Assembly: GCF_006546625.1 (NCBI RefSeq)
Contig: NZ_VIAR01000002.1
Span: forward strand, 62,001 to 126,000
Direction of reading: 5' to 3'
Origin: Haloflavibacter putidus
Lineage (GTDB): Bacteria; Bacteroidota; Bacteroidia; Flavobacteriales; Flavobacteriaceae
DNA length: 64,000 bases
Shown here: one piece after another, positions 17,482-27,792 of the stretch
Layout of the letters: each line of letters opens with the position of its first letter
How positions within the stretch are numbered: position 1 is the first letter of the stretch
Notes under the pieces: model-generated
The model's input: the letters and a program-made list of their open reading frames with translations, nothing else
The model's database searches: none
Told to the model about the DNA's origin: nothing
Made by a program: the position numbers and the translations under genes

Positions 17482-20400
17482 ATGATTCAAAAAAAGCTTG
17501 CGAGTATCTTATTCTCCACTCGATTAATGGCTGTTTTATTTATAGTTTTTGCAATTGCTATGGCCGTTGGGACTTTCGTCGAAAATTCTTATACAACGGC
17601 AACCGCGCGGGTTTGGATTTATAACGCTTGGTGGTTTGAAGCCATTATGTTATTATTTGCCATAAACTTTGCCGGAAACATAAAAAGATACCGCTTATTA
17701 ACAAAAGAAAAATTCAGTACTCTTTTGCTTCACGTCTCTTTCTTTTTGATAATTGTAGGAGCAGGAGTAACGCGATATATAGGTTATGAAGGTATTATGC
17801 CAATTAGAGAAGGCCAGGTTTCAAACACTATGCTTTCTGAAAAAACCTATTTAAGTACCTTAATAGACGGCGAACATGAAGGTAAGCCTTTGCGGCGCTC
17901 ACAAGAACACGAGTTAGTACTGGCTCCCGGGGTAGATAATTCTACCACCATTACCACAGATTTTAAGGGGGAAAAAGTGCAGTTTGAAGTAGTAGACTTT
18001 ATTCACGGCGCAAAAGAAGGTTTGGTAAAAGACGAAAATGGCGATAATTTTTTAAAAATCGTAGAAGCCGGTGGTGGGTCAAGACATGATCATTTTCTTA
18101 AAGAAGGAGAAATTACCAGTTTACATAATGTACTTTTTGCTTTTAATAAACCTACTGAAGGTGCAATTAATATTTTATGGGAAGATGGCGAATACAAAAT
18201 AAGATCTCCTTTTGAAGGAACTTATATGCGAATGTCAGACCAAAAACAAAGCGATGTTGCCAAAGACTCTACACAAAAATTAGCGCTACGTTCTTTATAT
18301 AATATGGCAGGAATGCAGTTTGTATTTCCGGAAGAGGCCGTAAAAGGGCGTTATGATATGGTTGATACCGAAGTAAATCAAGATGGCCAACCAGACGGCG
18401 TTGTGTTGCAAGTAACCTCGCAGGCAGGAACCAAAACCGTTAAGCTTTTGGGTGCAAGAGGAATTGTAAACGATTATAAAACGGTAGAATTAGGTGATTT
18501 AGAAATAAATGTTCGTTACGGAAGTAAGGAATATGAGTTGCCTTTTGCCTTAAAATTAAACGATTTTATAGCAGAAAAACATCCTGGTACGGCAGATAAT
18601 CCTACCCCAAGTTACGCAGCTTTTAAAAGTAAAGTAGAGTTGATAGATAACGGAGAATCTATTCCGCACGAAATTTATATGAACCACGTATTAGATTATA
18701 AAGGTTATCGTTTTTTTCAAGCTAGTTTTGATGCAGATGAAAAAGGAACCATTCTTTCTGTAAACCATGATTGGTGGGGAACTTGGATTACCTATATTGG
18801 ATACTTCTTACTATATCTAGGCTTAATGTGGATTTTATTTGATAAAGGCTCACGTTTTGGAAAATTAGAAGCGCAGCTAAAAAAATTGAAGAAGAAAAAA
18901 GCCAAAATGGCTAGCTTACTTCTGTTATTGTTTGGGTTTTCGGGATTTGCACAAGACGCAACTTCCGGCAAAATTAACGAACCAGATCACAGTCAAGTAG
19001 AAGAACACGCCCATCACGCTGCTGAGCCGGTAGAAATTCCGAAAGCGAGAATTGATTCGGTTCTAAAAATGAGCGCTATCTCAAAAGAACACGCCGCAAA
19101 ATTTGGCAGATTGGTAATACAAGATGCCGGCGGTAGAATGAAACCTGCACATACCTACTCGTCTGAGTTGCTTCGTAAACTTAGTAAAAGTAACGAGTAC
19201 GAAGGTTTAAACCCAGATCAAGTGCTGTTTTCTATGACAGAAAATCCTACTTTGTGGTATAACGTACCCCTTATTTCCATAAAGGCAAAAAACGATAGTT
19301 TACACCATATTTTGGGTATTAAAGAAGGCAACAAACATGTTAGGTTGGCTCAATTTTTTGATGCTACCGGTACGTATAAATTAAGTCCGTTTTTAGAAGA
19401 AGCGTATCGGGCAAAAGTGAAAAATCAATTTCAAAAAGATTTCATTTCTGCAGACGAAAAAGTAAATTTACTGTACAATGCTTTGGAAGGAAGAATTTTG
19501 CGAATTTTTCCCATTCCAAACGATCCAAATAACAAATGGGTTTCTTTCCCGATGCTAAAAGATCACGCAGATAAATTTAAAGGACCGGATTCTTTATACG
19601 TGCATAAAGTGTTGCCTTTGTATATGCAAACAATTCAAACTGCTAAAACTACCGGAGATTACAGCAAGTCTAACGATATTTTAGAAAGCATAAAAGGTTT
19701 TCAAAAAAAATACGGCTCAGAAGTTTTACCTTCTGAACGTAAAATAGAACTCGAAATACTTTATAACGAATACGACGTTTTTAGAAACTTGTTTTGGCAA
19801 TATATGTTAGCAGGTTTGGTAATGTTTGTACTGGTAATTGTACAAATATTTTACAACAAAAAATCTATCGGTTATTTGGTAAAAGCAAGTCAGATAATAA
19901 TTTTTGTCCTGTTTATTTTACATACTTTGGCTTTAATTGCTCGTTGGTATATTTCTGGTCACGCCCCGTGGAGTGATGCTTACGAAAGTATTATTTACGT
20001 AGCTTGGGCAACAATGTTTTTCGGACTGGCTTTTGGCCGAAAAAGCGACCTCACTACAGCAGCAACCGCTTTTGTTACCTCTATGATTTTGATGGTGGCG
20101 CACTGGAATTGGATGGATCCTTCTATAGCCAATCTAGCACCAGTATTAGATTCTTATTGGTTAATGATTCACGTTGCGGTAATTGTAGCAAGTTACGGTC
20201 CGTTTACACTTGGAATGATTTTAGGACTTACGTCTCTTTTACTGATGATTTTCACCAACGATAAAAACCGCAGTAAAATGCTGCTCAATATTAAAGAACT
20301 TACCATTATTACAGAGTTGGCGCTTACCGTTGGTTTGGTTTTACTTACCATTGGTAACTTCTTAGGAGGGCAATGGGCTAACGAAAGTTGGGGACGTTAT

Positions 20401-20700
20401 TGGGGTTGGGACCCGAAAGAAACTTGGGCATTAATAAGTATTATGATTTATGCATTTGTAATTCATATGCGTCTGGTTCCCGGTTTACGTAGCAGATTTG
20501 CTTTTAATTGGGCCGCAATTTTAGCTTTTGGCTCTATTTTAATGACCTATTTTGGCGTTAACTTTTACCTTACCGGCTTGCATTCTTACGCCAGTGGCGA
20601 CCAGATTATAAGCTATAAATTTATTGTTATTTCATTGGTAGGTTGGTTTGCTTTAGGAGCTATAGCGTACCAAAAATATAAAAAGTATTACAAGAAGTAA
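17482..20700 (+). CDS. ccsBA: Fused ResB-CcsA cytochrome c biogenesis protein
   Basis: A protein of about 1070 residues fusing the two halves of the system II cytochrome c synthetase, which exports heme and attaches it to apocytochromes c outside the inner membrane. The ResB half (about 1-470) has N-terminal spans and a large periplasmic domain. A central periplasmic domain follows a hydrophobic segment near 490. The CcsA half (about 790-1070) has the heme-binding WWD-type motif WGRYWGWDPKETWALI plus conserved histidines near LHTLALIARWYISGH and LMIHVAV. The start at ATG 17482 (MIQKKLASILF) is preferred to GTG 17458 because the promoter overlaps the latter. Fused forms are usual in Bacteroidetes. 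The gene is monocistronic, with a strong terminator. Confidence 0.93.
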   Translation: MIQKKLASILFSTRLMAVLFIVFAIAMAVGTFVENSYTTATARVWIYNAWWFEAIMLLFAINFAGNIKRYRLLTKEKFSTLLLHVSFFLIIVGAGVTRYIGYEGIMPIREGQVSNTMLSEKTYLSTLIDGEHEGKPLRRSQEHELVLAPGVDNSTTITTDFKGEKVQFEVVDFIHGAKEGLVKDENGDNFLKIVEAGGGSRHDHFLKEGEITSLHNVLFAFNKPTEGAINILWEDGEYKIRSPFEGTYMRMSDQKQSDVAKDSTQKLALRSLYNMAGMQFVFPEEAVKGRYDMVDTEVNQDGQPDGVVLQVTSQAGTKTVKLLGARGIVNDYKTVELGDLEINVRYGSKEYELPFALKLNDFIAEKHPGTADNPTPSYAAFKSKVELIDNGESIPHEIYMNHVLDYKGYRFFQASFDADEKGTILSVNHDWWGTWITYIGYFLLYLGLMWILFDKGSRFGKLEAQLKKLKKKKAKMASLLLLLFGFSGFAQDATSGKINEPDHSQVEEHAHHAAEPVEIPKARIDSVLKMSAISKEHAAKFGRLVIQDAGGRMKPAHTYSSELLRKLSKSNEYEGLNPDQVLFSMTENPTLWYNVPLISIKAKNDSLHHILGIKEGNKHVRLAQFFDATGTYKLSPFLEEAYRAKVKNQFQKDFISADEKVNLLYNALEGRILRIFPIPNDPNNKWVSFPMLKDHADKFKGPDSLYVHKVLPLYMQTIQTAKTTGDYSKSNDILESIKGFQKKYGSEVLPSERKIELEILYNEYDVFRNLFWQYMLAGLVMFVLVIVQIFYNKKSIGYLVKASQIIIFVLFILHTLALIARWYISGHAPWSDAYESIIYVAWATMFFGLAFGRKSDLTTAATAFVTSMILMVAHWNWMDPSIANLAPVLDSYWLMIHVAVIVASYGPFTLGMILGLTSLLLMIFTNDKNRSKMLLNIKELTIITELALTVGLVLLTIGNFLGGQWANESWGRYWGWDPKETWALISIMIYAFVIHMRLVPGLRSRFAFNWAAILAFGSILMTYFGVNFYLTGLHSYASGDQIISYKFIVISLVGWFALGAIAYQKYKKYYKK

Positions 20701-20745
20701 CAATGCTATAAATACGCAAGTAGCTATTTCAAAATAACAAAAAGA

Positions 20746-20790
20746 AAATCAATCTTCGAATCAATATTTTTAAGATTCGAAGATTGATTT
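20746..20790. terminator. Terminator hairpin between ccsBA and uvrB
   Basis: A perfect 17-base-pair stem (AAATCAATCTTCGAATC and complement) with an 11-base loop is followed by T residues. It separates the convergent ccsBA and uvrB genes and can act in both directions. Confidence 0.88.
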
Positions 20791-20845
20791 TTTTATACTC
20801 AATTTGTAGTTAAAAAATGATGATTTGCCTTTTTCTAAATTCAGC

Positions 20846-22852
20846 TTAAACCTTTTTCTTTTTTAATTTTTCTTGCAACATTTTTATTTCGTCCCTAAAG
20901 CGTGCTGCTGCCATAAAATCTAATTCTTTAGCAGCTTTTTCCATTTCTTTACGGATATTTCTAATGCGATCTTCCAACTGGCTTTCGTCAAAATAAACCA
21001 CTTCTTCTTCGGCGGCTTTTAGGTTATCTGCCGGTTTAAATTCGTACGGTTGTACTTTTTTTCCTGCTAAAGTATTGTCTAAAGATTTTTTAAGCGCGGT
21101 TGGCGTAATATCGTGTTCTGCATTATAAGCAATTTGCTTTTCGCGACGGTACTCGGTTGCGTCGATGGTTTTTTGCATACTGTTGGTAATTTTGTCGGCA
21201 TACATAATGGCTTTTCCTTCCAAATGTCGCGCCGCTCTACCAATAGTTTGGGTAAGGGAACGGTTACTGCGTAAAAAGCCTTCTTTATCGGCATCTAAAA
21301 TTGCCACCAAAGAAACTTCGGGTAAGTCCAAACCTTCTCGCAGTAAGTTTACACCCACCAAAACATCAAACAAACCTCTTCTTAAATCTTGCATGATTTC
21401 TACGCGCTCTAATGTGTCTATATCGCTATGAATATACCTACAACGAATATCTATTCTGCTTAAATATTTGGTTAATTCTTCTGCCATTCTTTTGGTTAAA
21501 GTGGTTACCAAGGTTCGTTGGTCTTTTTCTACACGAATTTGAATTTCCTCAATTAAATCGTCTATTTGATTTAAACTAGGACGCACTTCTATAACCGGAT
21601 CTAACAAACCGGTTGGTCTAATAACTTGCTCAACATAAACGCCGTCGCTTTTTTGTAACTCGTAATCAGCTGGCGTGGCACTTACGTAAACCACTTGGTT
21701 TTGTAAGGCTTCAAACTCTTCCATTTTTAAAGGCCGGTTGTCCATAGCGGCTGGCAAACGGAAACCATATTCTACCAAATTCTCTTTACGGGAACGGTCG
21801 CCGCCATACATAGCGCCAACTTGCGGAATGGTAACATGACTTTCGTCTACAATCATTAAATAATCATCCGGAAAATAATCCAGCAAACAGAAAGGTCTAC
21901 TGCCGGGTTGTCTGCCATCCAGATAACGAGAATAGTTTTCAATTCCAGAGCAATAACCGAGTTCTTTTATCATTTCCAAATCAAAATTGGTACGTTCTTC
22001 TAGGCGTTTTGCTTCTAAAGGTTTGCCTATATCTTTAAAATAATCTACCTGTTTTCCTAAATCTAAAGTAATTTGATCTATGGCATTATTCAGTACATCC
22101 GGCGAAGTAACAAACATATTGGCCGGATAAATAGTAAGACGCTCATATTTTTCTAAAACTTCATTGCTAACCGGGTCAAAAGACTCTATTTCTTCAATTT
22201 CATCGCCAAAAAAATGAATCCGGAAAGCATCATCTGCATAGCCGGGAAAAACATCTACAGTATCTCCTTTAATGCGAAAATTCCCGTGATGGAATTCTCC
22301 TTCGGTACGGGCATAAAGACTTTGCACCAAACGTTGCAAAAGTTTTGTACGCGATATTTGCTGATCTCGCTTAAGCGAAATAGCATTTTTTTGAAACTCT
22401 ACCGGATTTCCAATACCATATAAACAACTTACCGAAGCAACAACCAAAACATCACGTCTGCCCGAAAGTAGAGAAGAAGTAGTGCTTAAGCGTAATTTTT
22501 CTATCTCATCATTAATAGATAAATCTTTTTCTATATAGGTTCCGGAAGTGGGAATGTAAGCTTCCGGTTGGTAATAATCATAATACGATACAAAATATTC
22601 TATTGCGTTATCCGGAAAAAAAGTTTTAAACTCGTTATACAATTGGGCAGCCAAAGTTTTATTATGCGCTAAAACCAAAGTGGGACGTTGCACTTCTTCT
22701 ACCACATTGGCCATTGTAAAGGTTTTACCGGAACCGGTTACCCCCAAAAGCGTTTGAAAAGCTTCGTTACTTTCAATTCCTTTAGTAAGTTGCTTGATAG
22801 CTTCCGGCTGGTCTCCTGTTGGTTTGTAATCTGATTTTATACTGAACTTCAT
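20846..22852 (-). CDS. uvrB: Excinuclease ABC subunit B
   Basis: The 668-residue UvrB, DNA damage-verifying helicase of nucleotide excision repair. Walker A GVTGSGKT is at 37-44, and the beta-hairpin that clamps DNA includes YYDYYQPEAYIPTSGTYIEKD (90-110). Helicase motifs include MIVDESHVTIPQ, VVYVSATPADYE, LREGLDLPEVSLV and QTIGRAARH. The C-terminal UVR motif that contacts UvrC is KELDFMAAARFRDEIKMLQ. Length and all motifs are intact. It is a single gene, flanked downstream by the shared hairpin. The assignment is essentially certain. Confidence 0.97.
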   Translation of the reverse strand: MKFSIKSDYKPTGDQPEAIKQLTKGIESNEAFQTLLGVTGSGKTFTMANVVEEVQRPTLVLAHNKTLAAQLYNEFKTFFPDNAIEYFVSYYDYYQPEAYIPTSGTYIEKDLSINDEIEKLRLSTTSSLLSGRRDVLVVASVSCLYGIGNPVEFQKNAISLKRDQQISRTKLLQRLVQSLYARTEGEFHHGNFRIKGDTVDVFPGYADDAFRIHFFGDEIEEIESFDPVSNEVLEKYERLTIYPANMFVTSPDVLNNAIDQITLDLGKQVDYFKDIGKPLEAKRLEERTNFDLEMIKELGYCSGIENYSRYLDGRQPGSRPFCLLDYFPDDYLMIVDESHVTIPQVGAMYGGDRSRKENLVEYGFRLPAAMDNRPLKMEEFEALQNQVVYVSATPADYELQKSDGVYVEQVIRPTGLLDPVIEVRPSLNQIDDLIEEIQIRVEKDQRTLVTTLTKRMAEELTKYLSRIDIRCRYIHSDIDTLERVEIMQDLRRGLFDVLVGVNLLREGLDLPEVSLVAILDADKEGFLRSNRSLTQTIGRAARHLEGKAIMYADKITNSMQKTIDATEYRREKQIAYNAEHDITPTALKKSLDNTLAGKKVQPYEFKPADNLKAAEEEVVYFDESQLEDRIRNIRKEMEKAAKELDFMAAARFRDEIKMLQEKLKKKKV

Positions 22853-22894
22853 CTAATTCTCTTGCTTTTTAAAACTTTATAAACTACAAAATTC

Positions 22895-25246
22895 TTAGCG
22901 CTTAAGCGTAAAATGACCTTTCAATTCTTGGCCGCTTTTTAAAACAATCTTAAACCAATAATCGTTAGAAGGCATATTTTTACCGTGGTAAGTACCATCC
23001 CATTTTCCGTTGGCGCTAATGCTGGTTAACAGCTTCCCATAACGGTCGAAAATATAAATATTCCTTACATCTGTTTGAACATTATTCGGATTTTTTAATT
23101 GCCAATAATCGTTATAACCATCAAAATTTGGGGTAAAAAATTGCATATAATCCAACAGATAGATCTTTTTTAAAACAGTACCGCAACCATTCAAATCTTT
23201 TACATAAATTGTATGTTCGCCACCTTTTAAATTACTGAAAATATTTTCGCTTTGAAAAGGACCATTTTCATTATCTAAAGCAAATACATAATCTCCTAAA
23301 CCTTCGGCCAAAATTTCTATGGTATAATTATCAAAATTTCCGCTAACGGTATAATCTATTGTTGCCGCGCCAGAACCTTCTATTTGAAAGCTGTTGTTTA
23401 ACGTACATGTATAGGTATTGCCGTTTATAATTTTTGTATTGGTAATAGCAACTTCATAAACCCCGGTAGAATCTATACTGATGCTCGGCGTGGTTTCGCC
23501 GGTATTCCATTCGTAAGAATAAGAGCTTAAGTTTTCTATTACCCCAGCTTCTAAAGTAAGGTTGTTGGTTTCGCTTCCGCAGAATTGAGGTACTTGATAA
23601 TTATTATCTAATTTTGGCGGCTCGATATTTTGTAAAATAACTTCTATAGTTCCCAAACAACCCGAACTGTTTTGTAAACGAGCAAAAATGCTTTGAGGTA
23701 ATTCGGTTTCGGGTAGGTTTAAAGTTTCGGGTAAAGGGTTTTCCTGCGAGGCGGCTTCTTCCGCAGTAGCGTAAAAAACAGCGCTAAAGGCGTTGGTACC
23801 AATTTCTTCTGCGATAAGCGCATTTGCATCTTCTAAAATAAAAGCCACATTGGTAGGATCTGTAGAACAAGAAACCAAGTAAACCGGATTATAATTACTA
23901 AAATTGGTGCTTAATTGTATCTCTAAAGCCCTAAAACAACCAGTCTGACTTTCTATCCGCGCGTAAATAATTTGATTGGGCTCTGTGTTTTCAAAACTTT
24001 GCGGATTAGAAATTGCATTGGCAACTACATTATTTTCGGCATCTTCTGCAGACAAGAAAAAATTGCTTACGGTTAAATTTTGCTGATTATCTACCAGGTT
24101 TCCAATACTTTGGTTTAAATTAAAAACACTTAAACCGTCGTTATTTGCATCGCAAACGCTAAGACTTTCGTTACTTAAATAACTCAAATCTACATACTCA
24201 ATAACCACAAAATCTGTCGCGATGCAATTATTGCCATAATCTACTTCTACTTTATAAGTTCCGGGAGAATTTACGGTATAGTTGTCTTGCGTAGGATTTT
24301 CTACAAGAACCTGTTCGCTGCCATTTTCTTCTACCAGAATCCAAGTATAGTTTTGCGGCGTCAAACCATTATCGCCAACATTTAATTGGTAGGTTTCGCC
24401 TTGGCAAAGTGCATCCTGACCAACTAAATTGGGTCCTAGATTTGCACCAATATTAAAACTGCTGCCTTCTAAAAAAACCGCCGAATCGTAGCGATAATTC
24501 TGCTCGTCTGCCACAATAAGTTTTATGTGATAAGTAGTGTTAGGAACAACATCTGCTTGCGCAGTAAGCGCTTTTGTTTGTCCGTTAAAATTTATAGGAT
24601 GATCAGTTCCGTTAAACGAACCAAAATAAGCTTCGTTTTCTGCAGCACAACCGCCGGGAATTTCGGGATGCACGGTGGTAACTTTTACGGGAATATTAGT
24701 GTCTGGCACCACGGCAATATTTTCATATTCGCCACCCAATGGCTTTATTAAAAAGCCAAACAAATCAGAATAAACACAGGTATTTTGGTCACCTTCCTGG
24801 TATTCTTCCGAAGCAAAAATATATCGGAATTGAATGCTGTTGGCATTTGGTGTAAAATCAAATTCAATTACCGTAGCGTTGGTGGTATTGCTTTCGCCTA
24901 AGATGTCTTCCAAATCCGGATCACTTCCCCAACCGGGCGCATCATCATCGCTCAGCGAGTTGTTAGGACCGGGAACGTTACTTAAACGGCCTGTACTCAT
25001 CACAATACCTTCCTGAAAAGGAAAATTACTGCCGTTACCGGAAAAATAACCGAAACTTTTTTCGTTGTTAAAATCGCCGCTAACGGTGTTGGTTACGGTA
25101 ACATCGCCAATGCAACCGCTGTTTATTAAAATGTTTTCTACCAATTCTTGCGGCGTATAAAAATTAAAATCTACACTTATATTTTGTGCAAAAACAAATG
25201 CCGGTAAGCAGCATAAAATAATAGTAAAATAATTTTTCAAATTCAT
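22895..25246 (-). CDS. Choice-of-anchor L protein with T9SS type B sorting domain
   Basis: A 783-residue surface protein with signal peptide MNLKNYFTIILCCLPAFVFAQ. Residues about 30-275 match the choice-of-anchor L domain (FPFQEGIVMSTG, SIQFRYIFASEEYQ, NTTYHIKLIVADEQNYRYDS). Ig-like and repeat modules follow, each containing a CDANNDGLSVFNL-type segment and a YARIESQTGC-type strand. The last 90 residues are the gliding-motility-type CTD (MQFFTPNFDGYNDYWQL, IYIFDRYGKLL, GKNMPSNDYWFKIVL), the T9SS type B signal. It is the third of three related genes in tandem. A role in adhesion or as a surface fibre is likely; the ligand is unknown. Confidence 0.92.
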   Translation of the reverse strand: MNLKNYFTIILCCLPAFVFAQNISVDFNFYTPQELVENILINSGCIGDVTVTNTVSGDFNNEKSFGYFSGNGSNFPFQEGIVMSTGRLSNVPGPNNSLSDDDAPGWGSDPDLEDILGESNTTNATVIEFDFTPNANSIQFRYIFASEEYQEGDQNTCVYSDLFGFLIKPLGGEYENIAVVPDTNIPVKVTTVHPEIPGGCAAENEAYFGSFNGTDHPINFNGQTKALTAQADVVPNTTYHIKLIVADEQNYRYDSAVFLEGSSFNIGANLGPNLVGQDALCQGETYQLNVGDNGLTPQNYTWILVEENGSEQVLVENPTQDNYTVNSPGTYKVEVDYGNNCIATDFVVIEYVDLSYLSNESLSVCDANNDGLSVFNLNQSIGNLVDNQQNLTVSNFFLSAEDAENNVVANAISNPQSFENTEPNQIIYARIESQTGCFRALEIQLSTNFSNYNPVYLVSCSTDPTNVAFILEDANALIAEEIGTNAFSAVFYATAEEAASQENPLPETLNLPETELPQSIFARLQNSSGCLGTIEVILQNIEPPKLDNNYQVPQFCGSETNNLTLEAGVIENLSSYSYEWNTGETTPSISIDSTGVYEVAITNTKIINGNTYTCTLNNSFQIEGSGAATIDYTVSGNFDNYTIEILAEGLGDYVFALDNENGPFQSENIFSNLKGGEHTIYVKDLNGCGTVLKKIYLLDYMQFFTPNFDGYNDYWQLKNPNNVQTDVRNIYIFDRYGKLLTSISANGKWDGTYHGKNMPSNDYWFKIVLKSGQELKGHFTLKR

Positions 25247-25263
25247 AGGAATAAAAAGCAGTG

Positions 25264-25271
25264 CAAAATTA
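25264..25271 (-). promoter_or_regulatory. Candidate TAnnTTTG promoter of the choice-of-anchor L gene
   Basis: The minus strand reads TAATTTTG, 18 bases before the ATG at 25246. It matches the -7 consensus. Confidence 0.35.
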
Positions 25272-25353
25272 AGCAGTAAAGATTAATTTACGGAAGTTAA
25301 ACCGGCTTATTTAGAAAGATTAACGCTTGTTGGGTGGTTCTTACTGAAAAAAA

Positions 25354-27747
25354 TTATCGGTTTAGATATACCCAACCTTTTATAAGTTGGTAATTGGGGT
25401 CGTTTAAATTGAGAATATAATAGTAAGTTCCGGTTGGTAAATTTTTGCCTGTGTTGGTCAAACCTTGCGTACTGGTGCCATCCCAAGGCGGTATATTATT
25501 ATTGCCTTCGTAAATTAAATTGCCATAACGCGTATATATTTTTAAATTAAAGTTCTCAAAAATATCGTATAATCCGCTTATCTCAAACACATCGTTAACG
25601 CCATCGTTATTGGGTGAAAAACCATCCGGGATAAAAGGCGGACAATTTTCTATCTTTAAAGGAAATTGCAATAATTGGTAGCAAGAATCTGTTTCCGGAT
25701 TTTCTTTACGGATAAAAATGCTTTGCGGATTTGTTTGATTTTCAAAAGCTGTAGGAAAAGCAATCGGATTTTCGTTTAAACCGGCATCTGCCGCGCTGGT
25801 AAAATAGGCTATAATTTCTTCGTCTGCCGATAGGTTTAACGATTCTTCTATTTCTGTTAAATCGAAAATGGCAGTGTCAAAACCTTTATCACAAGCCAGT
25901 AAACCTTCAAAAGAAAATAATTCTATAGGTTCTACTTCTAATTTTATACTGGTTGTGTCATAACAAAGCGGATTTGCTGTATTGAATACTTTTATATAAA
26001 CAGTTTGCGGATTGGAGGTGTTTTCGAAGTTTTCCGGATTTACTATGGGATTATCATTTTCTAATTCTTCCCCCGAAAGGTAAAAAGAAACAGATAGATT
26101 ATTTTGATTACCAATAAGATCCGGAATTATTTCAGATAAATCAAAACTTGCAAGACCGTCATTTCCCGGATCGTCACAATAAATTAGGTTTTGCGGCGTG
26201 GTGACTTGCGGTAAATAAAATAAATCTAAAAGAAAATTATCGGTTTGATAGCAGTTTGCATCTAAAGTGGAAGTTGCCCGCACATAAATTACTTGCGGAA
26301 TTTCGGTGTTTTGATAGCTATTTATTGGTGTAATAGGATTTGTATTGTTATCGGCATCTGCTTGCGAAAGATGAAAACTGATTTCTACATTTTCTTGATT
26401 GCCTAAGGCTAATGTAGCATTTTCAGTAAAATCCCATATAGCAAATCCATCATTATTTGCATCGTCACATTTTTTTATGTCTTGCAACGGATTGGCAATA
26501 GTGGGGACAATTAATTGTATATTTTGTGAAGCGAAATTATCTTCCGGATCAATTTCATTAATAATCGGGTTGTTTTGTTCGTCCAAATTCACCTGCATTT
26601 CCAAGGTAAAATTGTTGGGAATAGAAGTCGGGATATCCAATAAAATCTGTCCGTTTTCAAAACCATCTACCGGAATAGCGTTTTGTGTATGTGTTTCTGC
26701 CAAAAAAACATTGTTCGCATAAAAAGAAACTAAAGTATTGGGCGGTAAAGTGTCTGTGGCATTGGTATTATGTACGGTATAATCTACCAATATTTCGTGC
26801 GAGTTGCAGTTGGTTGCCACATTGGAAATTTCTGGAGACGGATTTGGCAATTTACTGTTTAAAACTGTAACAATGTTGTGTACCATAACAAAATCGCTTT
26901 GCTGCACGCCATCGCCGGAAGTTAATTTTATTTCTGCCGAAGTATCGCCAATATTTATGTTGTTTTCTATATCGTACACATCCAAATCCATATTATATAA
27001 ATTGGTTGCTCCGGTAAAACTATTTGTTCCGTTAAAAGCATTATCGGCAGGATTTAGCGGCGGGTTGCTAATAATATTTCCGTTTACTTGCAAGGTTTCT
27101 TCCACAGCCAAAAGATGATCGCCTTCCCAAGCTAAAAAACCAATTTTTGCGTCTTGATTATCAATTACATTTACATTTAAATTTATAGTTAAGGAAGTAT
27201 TATTAATAGAAACTGCTTGCAAACCATCAAAAATACTAACCTGGTTTATTGGTAAACTATCTTCTTCGTATACAATTATTATGGCCCAACCGCCAAAATT
27301 TGTTCCAGTTTGGCAATGGTAACCTTCTATGGCTTCTTGTAAATCTATATCAGAAAGCGTGTAAAGGCCGTTGCCTTCTGCGTTAACTAAATTGGTTACA
27401 TCTGCAAAGGCGGCAAAAAAACTTCGGTAAAAATCTAAAGTGTATGAAAAAGTACGTTCGGCTTGAATTTGCTGATTGTTTAAACTAACGTCAAAATCAC
27501 CATTTCCTGAACCGGCCCAATATAAATAAGCAGCTTTTACTGTTTGGTTTGGGTTTAAATTAAGACTGGCAGAAGATTGATCTAAAATTGTACAATTAAA
27601 CGAGGCTTCGTTTTCTTCTACATTTAAGGTGTTGCCAATTGCCGTATAATCGTATTGCCCGTTAAATTGGGTGTACAATTCTATTTGTTGGCCATTTACA
27701 ATTCCAATCGAAAAAAAACAAAACAGGAGGAGTAATTTTTGCTGCAT
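25354..27747 (-). CDS. Large repeat protein with T9SS type B sorting domain
   Basis: A 797-residue exported protein with signal peptide MQQKLLLLFCFFSIGIVNGQ. The N-terminal half (about 20-300) resembles the DUF3344-type surface domain (AAYLYWAGSGNGDFDVSLNN, GGWAIIIVYEEDSLPINQVS). A CARDB-like beta domain follows, then three repeats of about 85 residues, each starting with C-D-x-x-N/G-D or CDKGFD and ending in a strand like PQVIYVRATST or PQTVYIKVFNT. The C-terminus has the type B signal (PFIPDGFSPNNDGVNDVFEI, IYTRYGNLIYEG, NLPTGTYYYILNL). It lies between two paralogous T9SS genes with about 45-105-base gaps. Probably a cell-surface adhesin or structural protein. Confidence 0.9.
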   Translation of the reverse strand: MQQKLLLLFCFFSIGIVNGQQIELYTQFNGQYDYTAIGNTLNVEENEASFNCTILDQSSASLNLNPNQTVKAAYLYWAGSGNGDFDVSLNNQQIQAERTFSYTLDFYRSFFAAFADVTNLVNAEGNGLYTLSDIDLQEAIEGYHCQTGTNFGGWAIIIVYEEDSLPINQVSIFDGLQAVSINNTSLTINLNVNVIDNQDAKIGFLAWEGDHLLAVEETLQVNGNIISNPPLNPADNAFNGTNSFTGATNLYNMDLDVYDIENNINIGDTSAEIKLTSGDGVQQSDFVMVHNIVTVLNSKLPNPSPEISNVATNCNSHEILVDYTVHNTNATDTLPPNTLVSFYANNVFLAETHTQNAIPVDGFENGQILLDIPTSIPNNFTLEMQVNLDEQNNPIINEIDPEDNFASQNIQLIVPTIANPLQDIKKCDDANNDGFAIWDFTENATLALGNQENVEISFHLSQADADNNTNPITPINSYQNTEIPQVIYVRATSTLDANCYQTDNFLLDLFYLPQVTTPQNLIYCDDPGNDGLASFDLSEIIPDLIGNQNNLSVSFYLSGEELENDNPIVNPENFENTSNPQTVYIKVFNTANPLCYDTTSIKLEVEPIELFSFEGLLACDKGFDTAIFDLTEIEESLNLSADEEIIAYFTSAADAGLNENPIAFPTAFENQTNPQSIFIRKENPETDSCYQLLQFPLKIENCPPFIPDGFSPNNDGVNDVFEISGLYDIFENFNLKIYTRYGNLIYEGNNNIPPWDGTSTQGLTNTGKNLPTGTYYYILNLNDPNYQLIKGWVYLNR

Positions 27748-27792
27748 AAACTTAGGAATGGCTTCTTAAATTTATGCTGAATTTAAGGTTTT

